A DNA stretch of 64,000 nt, from assembly GCA_038213375.1 (NCBI GenBank), contig JBBQTB010000009.1:62001-126000 (forward strand). Direction: 5' to 3'. The translations under genes and the position numbers were made by a program. How positions within the stretch are numbered: position 1 is the stretch's first letter; each line of letters opens with the position of its first letter. This DNA comes from JAAUTT01 sp038213375 (GTDB lineage Bacteria > Bacteroidota > Bacteroidia > Bacteroidales > JAAUTT01). Shown piece by piece: positions 10,601-17,770 of the stretch. The notes beneath the pieces were generated by a model. That model did no database searches. It saw only the letters and a list, made by a program, of their open reading frames with translations, and had not been told where the DNA came from.

Positions 10601-10831
10601 TTGTTGAGTGTCAGCGCCTTGAATTACACCATTGAGGATATGGATCCGGGTGTGGAGAAAAAGGGAGTTCACCCGGCCGATCTTGATGTGCGGGAACAGG
10701 TAAATGTAAATATCGATTACCTTCAGATGGGTGTTGGCGGCGACACTAGCTGGGGTCGACTGCCTTATGACAGGTATCGGTTATTCCCTCAAAACTATTC
10801 GTATAGTTTTACAATTTCGCCCGTGGAATAA
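7625..10831 (+). CDS. GH2 LacZ-type beta-galactosidase, secreted
   Basis: 1068 residues, a standard length for large LacZ-type enzymes. Signal peptide ~1-20 (GLIQSFAQ). Then WENAKIFAVNKEPAHATF, sugar-binding jelly roll, Ig-like domain, TIM barrel with acid/base E497 in SMGNEAGTG and probable nucleophile E565 in WVEYAHAMGNSTGN, GGFIWDWVDQG, a second Ig-like domain, and a Bgal_small_N domain with FWRAPTDNDFGN and FGRGPFENYWDR. These two C-terminal motifs are the classical LacZ signatures, and this copy keeps them better than its paralogue at 2907, which lacks the PTDNDFGN consensus. It hydrolyses terminal beta-galactosides in the periplasm. A strong terminator follows 60 bp after the stop, and the promoter-like motif at 7560 suggests its own transcript. 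Confidence 0.95.
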   Translation: MKKTLFVLLMFAAGLIQSFAQPAEWENAKIFAVNKEPAHATFMVYDNEKAAIADEFSASPWFQTLNGPWKFNWVDQPEKRPQDFYKDSYNVSKWKDIPVPSDWQMQGYDYPIYTNIEYPFPKNQPFIGHTYKPGESSKMTKGLGMMPNDKYYNPVGSYKRTFTIPAAWKGMDVFVHFGGVNSAMYLWVNGQKVGYSEDSKSPAEFNISKYLHDGTNIMSLEVYRWSDGSYLEDQDFFRLSGIERDVYLLATPKIRIADFFAKAGLDAQYVSGTLNLDVKLNNSLKENQNGVNLTVNLYDAENGEKVFTESKKADVSANGSGTVNFSSSFEKAKHWSAEFPNLYNLTIQLSDNSGKLLQTTGCNVGFRTSEIKNGQLLVNGKAILIKGVNRHEHDPVTGHVITLPYMKKDIELLKQFNFNAIRTCHYPDDPAWYKLCDKYGIYLYDEANIESHGYGYDPDQTLGNNPDYMEAHLYRMSNMVERDKNHPSVIVWSMGNEAGTGVNFLANYKWTKSRDTSRPVSYERAEKDTRIKERHTDIIGDMYASITEVEEIFTKEKDRPFIWVEYAHAMGNSTGNFQDLWDFVESHPQQHQGGFIWDWVDQGFYKKNAKGRTFFSYGGDYEPKGIHNDLNFCANGLVWPDRSIHPGIWEVKKVYQYIKIRPLNLETYRFEVKNMFDFTNLKDYKISWEVQGNGVTVQKGEFPLLDVAPRTSSIMRIDDIKIDPQPGVEYYINFTAETTKGTEMVPLGHIVANEQYKLPVFLPKAAVKENVSNKAEVKTSPEKYIVSNTDFSVTFDRKAGNMSSFKFKGDELVKEGLQLNFWRAPTDNDFGNNMQLRLKMWKNAGKTRVVTSDSIIKLNDAETRIVFNFNLPDVDAAYRSEYVVYGSGKVVLNNSFVPGKSLLAKGKNTELPRFGVCITLPKEYDNMKWFGRGPFENYWDRNSAAFVGTYSAKVAEQFVPYVRPQENGNKTDVRWMTLTNSKGKGIKFTGLPLLSVSALNYTIEDMDPGVEKKGVHPADLDVREQVNVNIDYLQMGVGGDTSWGRLPYDRYRLFPQNYSYSFTISPVE

Positions 10832-10891
10832 AAATTTAAAAATCAATTCCAAAACCAGCTCATTATTAAGGGGTTGGGGTTAAACAAAATA

Positions 10892-10921
10892 AAAAAACCT
10901 GCTCATTGGGCAGGTTTTTTT
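10892..10921. terminator. Bidirectional rho-independent terminator
   Basis: CCTGC (10898-10902) pairs with GCAGG (10910-10914), flanked by seven A on the left and seven T on the right. It lies between convergent genes (GH2 on plus, isomerase-like protein on minus) and can serve both. Confidence 0.85.
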
Positions 10922-10938
10922 ATGATATTTTTTTGTAC

Positions 10939-11829
10939 TTATACTAAAATAGTATTCATCATATTGTCAAAGCTAATTTTGATGGCATCGAAAGGTTTTC
11001 CGTCGCGTGTATTATCCTGCTCAACAATCATATACTTCATGCCCGAAACAGCTTTGGCATCGTAAATTGCTTTGTAATCGATAGAGCCTGTTCCAACCGG
11101 AGCAAAAAACTTATCGGCACTTTTTTCCATATCCTTAATATGAAGCAATTGGAAACGACCTGGATATTTCTTGAAAATATCGATTGGATTATGTCCAGCC
11201 CTGGTTACCCAATAGCAGTCCATTTCGAAAATAACCAGCTTAGGATCAGCATCAGTCATAAAAACATCAAAATAGGGAATTTTCCCTTCCACAGTTTTAA
11301 ATTCAAAATCGTGGTTGTGATAACCAAACTGAATACCGTGTTTCTGCATCACGGCACCAACAACATTCAGGTCAGCTACAAATTTCTTGAAGCTGTCAAT
11401 GGTTTTACGGCGTTCTTCAACCATCCATGGTTGGATACAGTATTTTACGCCAAGTTTGGCATGGGCTTCGGCCATACTTTCCGCATTGCTGGTATCAACA
11501 CCTTTAACTTCAACACCTGAATGGCTGCTCACAGCTTCCATACCTAGGTCGTTTACTAATTTTTTAAAATCTTCAGGAGAATATCCATAAAATTTACCAT
11601 CAGCAAAACTAGCCAGTTCAAGGTATTTAAAACCTATATCTGCAACTTTTTTTAATGATCCTGCAGGGTCTGTTTTCATTGCATCACGAATAGTATATAA
11701 CTGAAGACCTATACCTGGTTTAACGCTGGCAAGAGTGTTTGCTTTTATATCCATTTTACCTAGAGCGACAGCTCCTACGGCTCCCAGCGTTGCAAACTTT
11801 AGAAAATCTCTTCTGTTTTGTGATTTCAT
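10939..11829 (-). CDS. Tat-exported sugar phosphate isomerase/epimerase-like TIM barrel protein
   Basis: 296 residues. The N-terminus has a twin-arginine signal (QNRRDFLKFATLGAVGAVALG), so the folded protein is probably exported, and metal loading in the cytoplasm before export would fit. The rest is an AP-endonuclease-2/xylose isomerase-like TIM barrel: GIGLQLYTIRDAM at the first strand, YLELASF, VSSHSG, the FGYHNHDFEF strand and VIFEMDCYW, which supply the metal-ligand His, Glu and Asp residues, and YMIVEQDNTRDGKPFDAI near the C-terminus. Proteins of this type are common beside Bacteroidota glycosidase clusters; several family members act on 3-keto-sugars or as epimerases, but the substrate here is unknown. 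It is transcribed towards the terminator at 10892, divergently from the kdpE remnant. Confidence 0.85.
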   Translation of the reverse strand: MKSQNRRDFLKFATLGAVGAVALGKMDIKANTLASVKPGIGLQLYTIRDAMKTDPAGSLKKVADIGFKYLELASFADGKFYGYSPEDFKKLVNDLGMEAVSSHSGVEVKGVDTSNAESMAEAHAKLGVKYCIQPWMVEERRKTIDSFKKFVADLNVVGAVMQKHGIQFGYHNHDFEFKTVEGKIPYFDVFMTDADPKLVIFEMDCYWVTRAGHNPIDIFKKYPGRFQLLHIKDMEKSADKFFAPVGTGSIDYKAIYDAKAVSGMKYMIVEQDNTRDGKPFDAIKISFDNMMNTILV

Positions 11830-11906
11830 AAAATATGATTGTTAGTTGAGTTATTTTAATACAAGTGTACAAAATTTACACATAATTTGAAAGAAAAGCT
11901 CACCCC

Positions 11907-11926
11907 ATCTTTATAAAATCTTTATA
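11907..11926 (+). promoter_or_regulatory. KdpE-like operator: 9-bp direct repeat with 11-bp period
   Basis: ATCTTTATA occurs at 11907-11915 and again at 11918-11926, preceded by CACCCC. OmpR/KdpE-type regulators bind T-rich direct repeats with about one helical turn spacing, and the Escherichia coli kdp operator is similarly T-rich. The site is immediately followed by a truncated kdpE, so it may be the remnant promoter of a lost kdp operon. The repeat is seen; the KdpE assignment is inference. Confidence 0.5.
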
Positions 11927-11934
11927 CCTCATAG

Positions 11935-12573
11935 GTACGCCGTTTACTCGAAATAACACTTTTGGTAAATGGATATAAAATTTCCGAAGCATCAACTGGT
12001 AATGAGGGTTTGGCATTGGCAGCCTCAATACAACCCATTTTAATAATACTTGATTTAGGTTTGCCTGACACCGATGGTCTCGATGTTCTAAAAAAACTTC
12101 GTGAATGGTATCAAAAACCCATCATTATTCTATCGGTTCGAAATTCGGAAGATGATATAGTAAAAGCCCTCGATTATGGGGCAAACGATTACCTTACTAA
12201 ACCTTTTCGTACAGGCGAATTACTAGCCAGAATAAGGGTTGCCATCCGGCTAAGTCAGAGTATTTCGGACAAACCTATTATGGAATTTGATTCCTTAACT
12301 ATTGATTCATCCAACCACATAGCCCGCAAGAATAACGAAATAATAAAACTTACCTCAACTGAATTTTCCTTATTGGCTTTGTTAGCTAAAAACGAAGGAA
12401 GGGTATTGACCCATCACTATATTTTAAAAGAAATATGGGGAATGGGATATGTTGAACAAACACAATATTTACGGGTGTTCATTGCCCAATTACGCAAAAA
12501 GGTTGAAGACGACCCAGCCAAGCCAAAGCTACTCAATACAGAATCAGGGATAGGCTATCGCTTTGGTAGTTAG
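11935..12573 (+). pseudogene. kdpE: 5'-truncated kdpE-type response regulator
   Basis: The frame reads VRRLLEITLLVNGYKISEAS from 11935, directly after an in-frame TAG at 11932. This matches KdpE from about residue 15; the first beta-strand and the conserved Asp-Asp-Glu acidic pocket that binds Mg2+ are absent. What remains is well kept: phospho-acceptor Asp in LIILDLGLPDTDG, conserved Ser in ILSVR, Lys in YLTKPF, and a complete OmpR-type winged helix ending LLNTESGIGYRFGS. A TTG at 11962 could start translation, but the product would have no functional receiver. No kdpFABC or kdpD lies in the window. Intact KdpE is ~225-230 residues; ~212 are left. Together with the operator-like repeat just upstream, this looks like a deletion that joined the kdp control region to the middle of kdpE. 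Confidence 0.8.
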
Positions 12574-12637
12574 TTTGAATGCAATTTGATAACGCGTTTA
12601 AATAGAGAAATAATTTTAATAAATCAAAACCAACAAT

Positions 12638-13525
12638 CTACCTTAACCTGCTGATAATAGGATTGAAGGCCTTTGTAAATACCATTACAGCATCGCCGAT
12701 ATGCAAGTTCTCAATGTCGCTATCGAATGCAATTACCTTTATTATTTGATTGTTCCCTGAAATAACAGTTAAAATATTGATGGTATCCTGTTTTTCGATA
12801 CGTGCAATGTTTCCCGTAATTTGCACTTTGCCGCTGATGGTATTGTCGGAAAACACTTCTTCGGGCTTGCCGCTCCGGTTGATTGAACCATTTTCGATAC
12901 AAAGAACTTGAGTTGCTAATCGAAAAACCTCATTTAGATCGTGACTTACTAAAATAGTCGTTGCTCCTGATAATTGATGTGCGTGGAAAATTTCATTTTG
13001 CAGTTGAGAGCGCATGTCGGCATCGAGCGCAGACAGAGGCTCGTCTAATAATAACAATTGTGGTTTACGGGCAAGAGCGCGGGCTAAGGCCACCCGTTGT
13101 TTTTGGCCACCCGATAACCCGTTAGGTTTACGCTTTCTGAATTCCGTTAAACCAAATATAGAAAGCAAGTCACTAACAATAGTATTGTTTATTTTTGACT
13201 GAGCAAATTGAATGTTTTGTTCAACAGTCATGTTCGGAAATAAGGCATAGTCCTGAAACATAAGACTGATGTTTCTTTTTTGTGGAGCAACGTTTATACC
13301 CTTATCCGAATCGAACCAAACCGACTTGCCAAATTTTACAAACCCTTTATCAGGATTTATTAATCCTGCCATAATTCTTAAAAGTGTAGTTTTCCCTGCT
13401 CCCGACGAACCAAATAATGCAACCAACTCGCCTGTTTGGATGGTTGTTTTAACAGAAAGGTTCATCTTGCCGTTTGCTGTAAACATCATTTTTTCAATGT
13501 CAATGTCAATTACATCATCCGCCAT
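12638..13525 (-). CDS. modC: Molybdate ABC transporter ATP-binding protein
   Basis: 295 residues. Walker A GSSGAGKTT, Q-loop MFQDYALF, ABC signature LSGGQKQRVALARAL, Walker B LLLLDEP, D-loop SALD and H-loop ILVSHD are all present in order in the first ~210 residues. The C-terminal ~80 residues form a TOBE-like domain (SGKVQITGNIARIEKQDTINILTVISGNNQ), typical of ModC-type oxyanion importers. Its start overlaps the end of modB by 16 bp, which is normal translational coupling. It energises uptake of molybdate (or tungstate) with the ModB permease and ModA binding protein encoded upstream on the same strand. Confidence 0.93.
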   Translation of the reverse strand: MADDVIDIDIEKMMFTANGKMNLSVKTTIQTGELVALFGSSGAGKTTLLRIMAGLINPDKGFVKFGKSVWFDSDKGINVAPQKRNISLMFQDYALFPNMTVEQNIQFAQSKINNTIVSDLLSIFGLTEFRKRKPNGLSGGQKQRVALARALARKPQLLLLDEPLSALDADMRSQLQNEIFHAHQLSGATTILVSHDLNEVFRLATQVLCIENGSINRSGKPEEVFSDNTISGKVQITGNIARIEKQDTINILTVISGNNQIIKVIAFDSDIENLHIGDAVMVFTKAFNPIISRLR

Positions 13526-14190
13526 GAATCTTGTTTTTTATTTACGCTGTAAATTATAGTAAGTAATATCAACGATACCGCAAATAGAATAAAGGCATAC
13601 TTGTTAGCGGCAGCAAAATTGAGAGATTGTACCTCGTCATATATGGCAATGGAGGCAACACGTGTTTCACCCGGCATATTACCTCCCACCATAAGTACAA
13701 TTCCAAATTCGCCGATACTATGGGCAAATGTAAGGGCAATGGCTGTGATGATGGATGGTTTTATATTTGGAATCAGAACCCTGAAAAAAGTAAATATTTT
13801 TGATTTGCCTAAAGTATAAGAAGCTTCACGCAGACTGTCGGGTAGCGACCGCAAACCATTATTAAGAGGTTGTATCATAAATGGCAAACTAAAAATGACC
13901 GATGCAATCAGCACACCTTCAAATGTAAATGCCAGGCGCACATCGAACGCTTTTGCAAGCCATCGTCCAAACCAGTTATGGGGGCTGTAAATAATCAGCA
14001 TATAATAACCGATAACCGATGGAGGTAAAACCATGGGCATACTTACAAGTGCCTCAATAAGTGGTTTTAATCTGAAACGGGTATAAGCCAGCCAATAAGC
14101 AAATGGCAACCCTAAAACAATCAAAATTGAAGTGGTGCACATGGCGAGTTTAAATGTAATCCACAGAGTTTGAGCAAAAGTAGGATCCAT
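13510..14190 (-). CDS. modB: Molybdate ABC transporter permease
   Basis: 226 residues, the family's usual size, with about five hydrophobic spans. It carries the EAA-like loop of binding-protein-dependent permeases (LREASYTLGKSKIFTFFRVLIP then SIITAIALTFAHSIGEFGIVLMVGGNMPGETR); the GEFG.VLMVGGN.PG.T segment is characteristic of ModB. It forms the inner-membrane channel for molybdate. It overlaps modC by 16 bp and is separated by about 118 bp from the mop-domain gene upstream; that AT-rich gap contains an imperfect inverted repeat of a TTTGAAAAT-type motif (near 14224 and 14298). Confidence 0.93.
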   Translation of the reverse strand: MDPTFAQTLWITFKLAMCTTSILIVLGLPFAYWLAYTRFRLKPLIEALVSMPMVLPPSVIGYYMLIIYSPHNWFGRWLAKAFDVRLAFTFEGVLIASVIFSLPFMIQPLNNGLRSLPDSLREASYTLGKSKIFTFFRVLIPNIKPSIITAIALTFAHSIGEFGIVLMVGGNMPGETRVASIAIYDEVQSLNFAAANKYAFILFAVSLILLTIIYSVNKKQDSWRMM

Positions 14191-14308
14191 AGTTTTTTAA
14201 TTTGAAGATTTGATAATGTGCTGATTTGAAAATGTAATTGCGCGTTAATAAAAATGATTACAGAAGCTGGTAATTAATTTTAAATTTTCAAATTGCCCCA
14301 TTTTCAAA

Positions 14309-14713
14309 TTAATATTGCTTCATTAAAGATATTTCATTGGCTTTTACCAGCGCTTCTATTTCATCGCCCACAGTTATTTGGAGCGAATCTACCGAGCGAG
14401 TGGTAATAGCCGATGTAATGGTGTATTTCTGAAACTGCAAAGTGATAGTACTTAATAACATGCCTCGTTCAACCTTTTTTACCACGCAATTCATTCTGTT
14501 TCGCATACTTATTTTCCCCGTCAAGCCTTTGGCAAGTGATACCTCGGTTTCTTTAAATACGAGGTCGATGATATTGCCTGTTTGAAGCCATTGAGGATGT
14601 ATTGTTGATTCGATGAGAAGAGCCGAAAAGCATTGACCATCTATATCAATATCCACGAGCATAATAGCTCCTGAAATCTGAATCTGACTAATGATACCTG
14701 ATAGCTTATTCAT
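14309..14713 (-). CDS. Mop/TOBE-domain molybdate-binding protein
   Basis: 134 residues from the ATG at 14713. It starts one base after the modA stop codon, which strongly supports this start over an upstream in-frame GTG/TTG inside modA. Two copies of a TOBE/mop-type beta-barrel fold appear likely: one around LSGIISQIQISGAIMLVDI and one around LTGKISMRNRMNCVVKKVERGMLLSTI, followed by QFQKYTITSAITTRSVDSLQITVGDEIEALVKANEISLM, whose SVDSL.I..GDE..A..KA.E pattern is the molbindin signature. Such proteins store or buffer molybdate in the cytoplasm, or serve as the anion-sensing half of a regulator. Since the ModE protein encoded upstream lacks such domains, the two could work together; that is inference. 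Confidence 0.75.
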   Translation of the reverse strand: MNKLSGIISQIQISGAIMLVDIDIDGQCFSALLIESTIHPQWLQTGNIIDLVFKETEVSLAKGLTGKISMRNRMNCVVKKVERGMLLSTITLQFQKYTITSAITTRSVDSLQITVGDEIEALVKANEISLMKQY

Positions 14714-14714
14714 A

Positions 14715-15449
14715 TTAAGGAACGATAAAACCGTACTTTTCAAAAATGGGTTTGCACTCTGCACTTAAAACAAATTTCATAAATTTACCTGCTTCCGGAT
14801 TATTTTGCCATCCTTTTACCAGCACCATTGCCTGTTCCACCGGTTTGTAGCTTTTCATATTTAAAAGGAAATACGAACCTTTCATATCGGGAGCCAATAC
14901 CAGAGCAAGTGCAAGGAATCCAACCTCGGCATTACCGGTTTGAGCGAATTGAGCTGCCTGGGAAATATTATCGGCATATACAATTTTGTCCTTAACTTTA
15001 TCAAACAAGTGATAATATTTAAGACATTCTACAGCCCTGTTTCCATAAGGGGCTACATCCGGTTTGGCGATGGCTATACGGTTAACTGATTTATCAAGAA
15101 TTATATCTAAACCTTTCGATACATCTAGCGTATTGCTCCATATAACAAGTTTGCCATAGGCATAGATTTTCACTTCGCCTGAAACAATTCCCTGTTCCTT
15201 TAATTTATCGGGATATACTTTATCGGCAGCCATAAACAGGTCGAAATCGGCTCCATTGGTTATTTGCTGAGACAATGCGCCCGATGAACCAAAATTCATA
15301 ATGATATTAGCTTTTGGATTTTCGCTAACATACCTGGTTTTTATTTCATCCATGATATAACGAAGGTTCGCAGCTGCCGCAATTTTTACCGTTTGCGCTT
15401 GAAGGCTTATGCTTAAAGTCATTAACAAAATTATAAATACTTTCTTCAT
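14715..15449 (-). CDS. modA: Periplasmic molybdate-binding protein
   Basis: 244 residues with signal peptide 1-19 (MKKVFIILLMTLSISLQAQ). It shows the ModA hallmarks: VKIAAAANLRYIMDEI, NFGSSGALSQQITNGADFDLFMAADKVYPD, YAYGKLVIWS, IAIAKPDVAPYGNRAVE, and the closing GKFMKFVLSAECKPIFEKYGF. The Ser residues in the AANL/GSSG region and the later Ala/Tyr segment normally ligate the tetrahedral anion. It would deliver molybdate to ModBC. It lies 16 bp after the truncated porin gene and directly before the mop-domain gene, so modE through modC look like one unit on the minus strand. Confidence 0.93.
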   Translation of the reverse strand: MKKVFIILLMTLSISLQAQTVKIAAAANLRYIMDEIKTRYVSENPKANIIMNFGSSGALSQQITNGADFDLFMAADKVYPDKLKEQGIVSGEVKIYAYGKLVIWSNTLDVSKGLDIILDKSVNRIAIAKPDVAPYGNRAVECLKYYHLFDKVKDKIVYADNISQAAQFAQTGNAEVGFLALALVLAPDMKGSYFLLNMKSYKPVEQAMVLVKGWQNNPEAGKFMKFVLSAECKPIFEKYGFIVP

Positions 15450-15465
15450 ATCACTTATATTAGCA

Positions 15466-16257
15466 TTAACTTATTTTACTATTTACTATCAGGCATTGGA
15501 GGTGTTTTATATGTATGGCTATTTCTTTTGAAACTGAATAATTAATTACAATGTCTGCCTCTGTAGCAAGATTTTTTTCTGTAATAACTGTATTGTAGAT
15601 AAAGTTTTTATCAAAATAGAAAAGATGTCCGGTTAAATCGATGGATAGTTTGGATGTAATTTTAGTAGACAACCCACTATAATACTCAAGTAATCCTTGT
15701 ATAGGGAGGGTTGAAAAATACTCCATGTTGCCATTGAAACTGTGATTTGTACCATATAAACGGTTGAATGTATTAGACTTACCAGCATCAATATCAATGG
15801 CTGAACCTGAAAAATAATCCAAGCCTATGGTTGCAGTTAACTTTTGATTGATCTTATAGGATGCTTTTGCAGCCAGAAAGTAGGATTCTAAATCAGCATA
15901 ACCCTTGCCCAGAGTTTTGCCGGGATCTTTTCCTTGTTGCCTATAGGCAGTCAATATTGCGCCCCAAGCCGATGAATCGTTTAAGTAAACCAAATTTCCA
16001 CCATATGTTATTCGCGGATATACTATTTTGTAATCGGTTTTATTATGAAACCCTTCGCTTATACTAATAAGTGAAAGTGTTGTTCCCTTGTAAATTTGTT
16101 TTGACAACCAGGCATAGCCCATCGTTTTGTAATTTTGTTTGGGATTATAAGCATAACTCATATCAAACAAAGTATCCTTACTGTTGTTGAAGGCAAATCC
16201 AGAATGAATCGGAATAAAAGGGCTATTGTATTTAACTACCATTATATCATGAGACAT
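15466..16257 (-). pseudogene. Truncated outer-membrane porin-like gene in the mod operon
   Basis: About 263 residues of amphipathic beta-strand sequence (SYAYNPKQNYKTMGYAWLSKQ, GTTLSLISISEGFH, RITYGGNLVYLND, TIGLDYFSGSA) resembling alginate-export/porin-type barrels that I associate with Bacteroidota mod loci. There is no signal peptide: the frame runs back into the modE stop codon, with only a TTG (16275) or ATG (16257) as starts, so the N-terminal third or so of a ~400-residue barrel seems missing. The last strand also fails: after SKEIAI the residues become non-barrel, suggesting a frameshift or deletion at the 3' end. It could be made but would not be exported. The loss probably happened within the operon without harming modA downstream. 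Confidence 0.65.
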
Positions 16258-16281
16258 TCCGGTAACGATAATCAAAAAAAA

Positions 16282-16620
16282 TCAAAGGTTAATTTCAACA
16301 TTGATTTGGTTAACCAGTTTTTTAATCTGTGCCTCAATCTGCCCGTATTCGCGTAATATTTTTTCGCCATAGGTTGAAATCTCGGTTCCACCGCCGTTTG
16401 TTCCACCCCGTTGCTTAATTACCATTGGTTTGGGAGCTACGCGGTTCATTTCGTTTATCATGGTCCAGGCATGTTGGTACGAGATTTTAAGTTTTTTAGC
16501 AGCGCCACTCAAACTACCACTCTTTTTAATTTCGTTTAAAAGATTGGTTTTCATGGAACCCAAAAAACATTTCCCGTTTTTTTTGATAGAAATTTGACAT
16601 TCTACTTCAATCATGTTCAT
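16282..16620 (-). CDS. modE: ModE-like molybdate-responsive transcription regulator, single HTH domain
   Basis: 112 residues. The sequence matches the N-terminal winged HTH of ModE: NLLNEIKKSGSLSGAAKKLKISYQHAWTMINEMN, then the wing GGTNGGGTEISTYGEKIL, and a dimerisation helix at the end. E. coli ModE is about 260 residues with two C-terminal mop domains; this shorter type is common in Bacteroidota and lacks the ligand domain, so sensing may be indirect. It is the first intact gene of the mod cluster and presumably represses it. The start at 16620 is followed by a second ATG two codons later. Five bases upstream lies the stop of a nonsense-mutated molbindin. Confidence 0.85.
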   Translation of the reverse strand: MNMIEVECQISIKKNGKCFLGSMKTNLLNEIKKSGSLSGAAKKLKISYQHAWTMINEMNRVAPKPMVIKQRGGTNGGGTEISTYGEKILREYGQIEAQIKKLVNQINVEINL

Positions 16621-16625
16621 TGCAA

Positions 16626-16763
16626 TTACAACTTTAGCCTTTCGATATAATAGCCGAGATAATTATTTCCATTACCTAGGTCGAGAACAACCTTGGCGGT
16701 AATCAAACCTTCATCAACTTTCAGGATTTTTCCTTTTAGTTAGTTTCGTGCACTTAATTTCAT
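16626..16763 (-). pseudogene. Molbindin (mop) remnant with premature stop
   Basis: Reading back from the ATG at 16763 gives MKLSARN, a TAA at codon 8 (16740-16742), then LKGKILKVDEGLITAKVVLDLGNGNN and a degenerate tail ending 5 bp before modE. Intact molbindins are ~70 residues and read M-x-LSARNQLKGKI, so the stop is most simply a CAA (Gln) to TAA change. The second half of the domain has lost similarity as well. It is too short to be scored as an ORF but clearly homologous, and shows that the mod locus once carried a stand-alone molybdate-storage protein. Confidence 0.7.
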
Positions 16764-16888
16764 TTTATCATATTTATTGGTGTACATTCTAATAATGGCT
16801 AATCAAGCATTATGCCACGATTATTATGCATTGATTATGAATGAGTATATTGATTTTATAGGTCATAAAAGCCTACATAAATGTCATC

Positions 16889-17126
16889 AAAAGGAGATGT
16901 TTCTTACATAAATGTTGTTTTCAATATTGCCAGTAAAACCGATAAAGTTTCCGATAAAATCGGATTTTTAACCATTGAAACAAAAGGAACAGAAATCCTT
17001 GTAATGGCAAATCGATCTTTTTAAGGGGAATATGTATACTCGAGGAAAAAGCCATACGCGGAGGCAGAGCCTATTCTGAGGAGGATGCCAAAAAGCTTCT
17101 GAGATGGGAAAAGGAATTGAATTGCA
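16889..17126 (+). pseudogene. Fragment of a GH2 glycosidase
   Basis: Translated in two frames, this stretch reads DKVSDKIGFLTIETKGTEI, then after an apparent one-base loss near 17000, NGKSIFLRGICILEEKAIRG followed by GRAYSEEDAKKLLRWEKELN. This is the junction between the Ig-like domain and the start of the TIM barrel of GH2 beta-glycosidases, where relatives read GFRTIET..., FLRGI.IHEE and GRAYS.EDA..LL.WAKELGCN. Both ends are lost, and the unrelated membrane-protein gene on the other strand begins at 17128. It is not from the three intact GH2 genes in this window, which differ at these motifs. Confidence 0.7.
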
Positions 17127-17127
17127 A

Positions 17128-17580
17128 TTATCTTATCAATGCCAAGCTAAATATCAAAATCAGCAATAGAGCTACCAGAATATTTAACATATAGAACACT
17201 TTGAAAATTAAACGATATCGAGGTTTTTTAACGTCTTTATCACGGTAATGGTGATTAAAAAGATCGTAGATATAATTTTCTATATCTTTATTTTTCACCG
17301 TGGTTTTGAGGTAGTTCTCATAGTTTTTTAAAGAATACAAGGCGTTATCAATTAATTCTACAGTTCGCAAATCGAGCAATAAAAAGATGATACTCGACAA
17401 TAAATAAATGGCGCATGGAAAAAGCAGGTAAACGTTAGATAGCGTCTCATCCTTATAAAAATAGCCTAATAACGAGAACGAAGCAGTTACTAAAACAAGG
17501 TATATCCGAAAGTTTTCGATGCGTTGCTTTGCATGAAGCTCATAATAACGCCAAACGATATCAAAGTATTTTTCGTCCAT
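17128..17580 (-). CDS. Small three-helix membrane protein of unknown function
   Basis: 150 residues. I do not recognise the family with certainty. Three hydrophobic spans are visible: about residues 25-41 (IYLVLVTASFSLLGYFY), 49-70 (VYLLFPCAIYLLSSIIFLLL) and 127-149 (VFYMLNILVALLLILIF). Between spans two and three is a charged stretch of ~55 residues (RTVELIDNALYSLKNYENYL...), likely cytoplasmic. The short N-terminus is rich in aromatic and charged residues. The arrangement resembles small helix-bundle oligomeric membrane proteins such as the RipA-type group, but this is only a resemblance. It is isolated between decayed DNA and unrelated genes, and I infer no pathway. Confidence 0.65.
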   Translation of the reverse strand: MDEKYFDIVWRYYELHAKQRIENFRIYLVLVTASFSLLGYFYKDETLSNVYLLFPCAIYLLSSIIFLLLDLRTVELIDNALYSLKNYENYLKTTVKNKDIENYIYDLFNHHYRDKDVKKPRYRLIFKVFYMLNILVALLLILIFSLALIR

Positions 17581-17770
17581 GGAAAGGGGTTTGAATTAAC
17601 GTGTTAAAAATACACAGGTTATATGGATAAATCAATAGGTGCACCAATTAAGGGATAACTGAATTATCTGTAATAGGTCGCCAAAAACCAATTTTGCAAT
17701 TAAAAGTTAAAAGACGTATTTTGCGGTTGTAACATTGAAATGGTAAAATATCATCATTAGAAAAAAATAT

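Noticed and set aside
10874..11065. Short plus-strand ORF across the terminator at 10892
   Set aside because: It runs through a rho-independent terminator and into the antisense of the isomerase gene; no homology or start signal.
11962..12573. Calling kdpE a functional gene starting at TTG 11962
   Set aside because: The preserved frame reaches further upstream (from 11935) with KdpE similarity, and the product would still lack the acidic pocket and first strand needed for phosphorylation.
16889..17126. Toxin-antitoxin antitoxin-like short protein (AYSEEDAKKLLRWEKE)
   Set aside because: In context with the upstream NGKSIFLRGI and GFLTIETKG motifs it is clearly a GH2 fragment.
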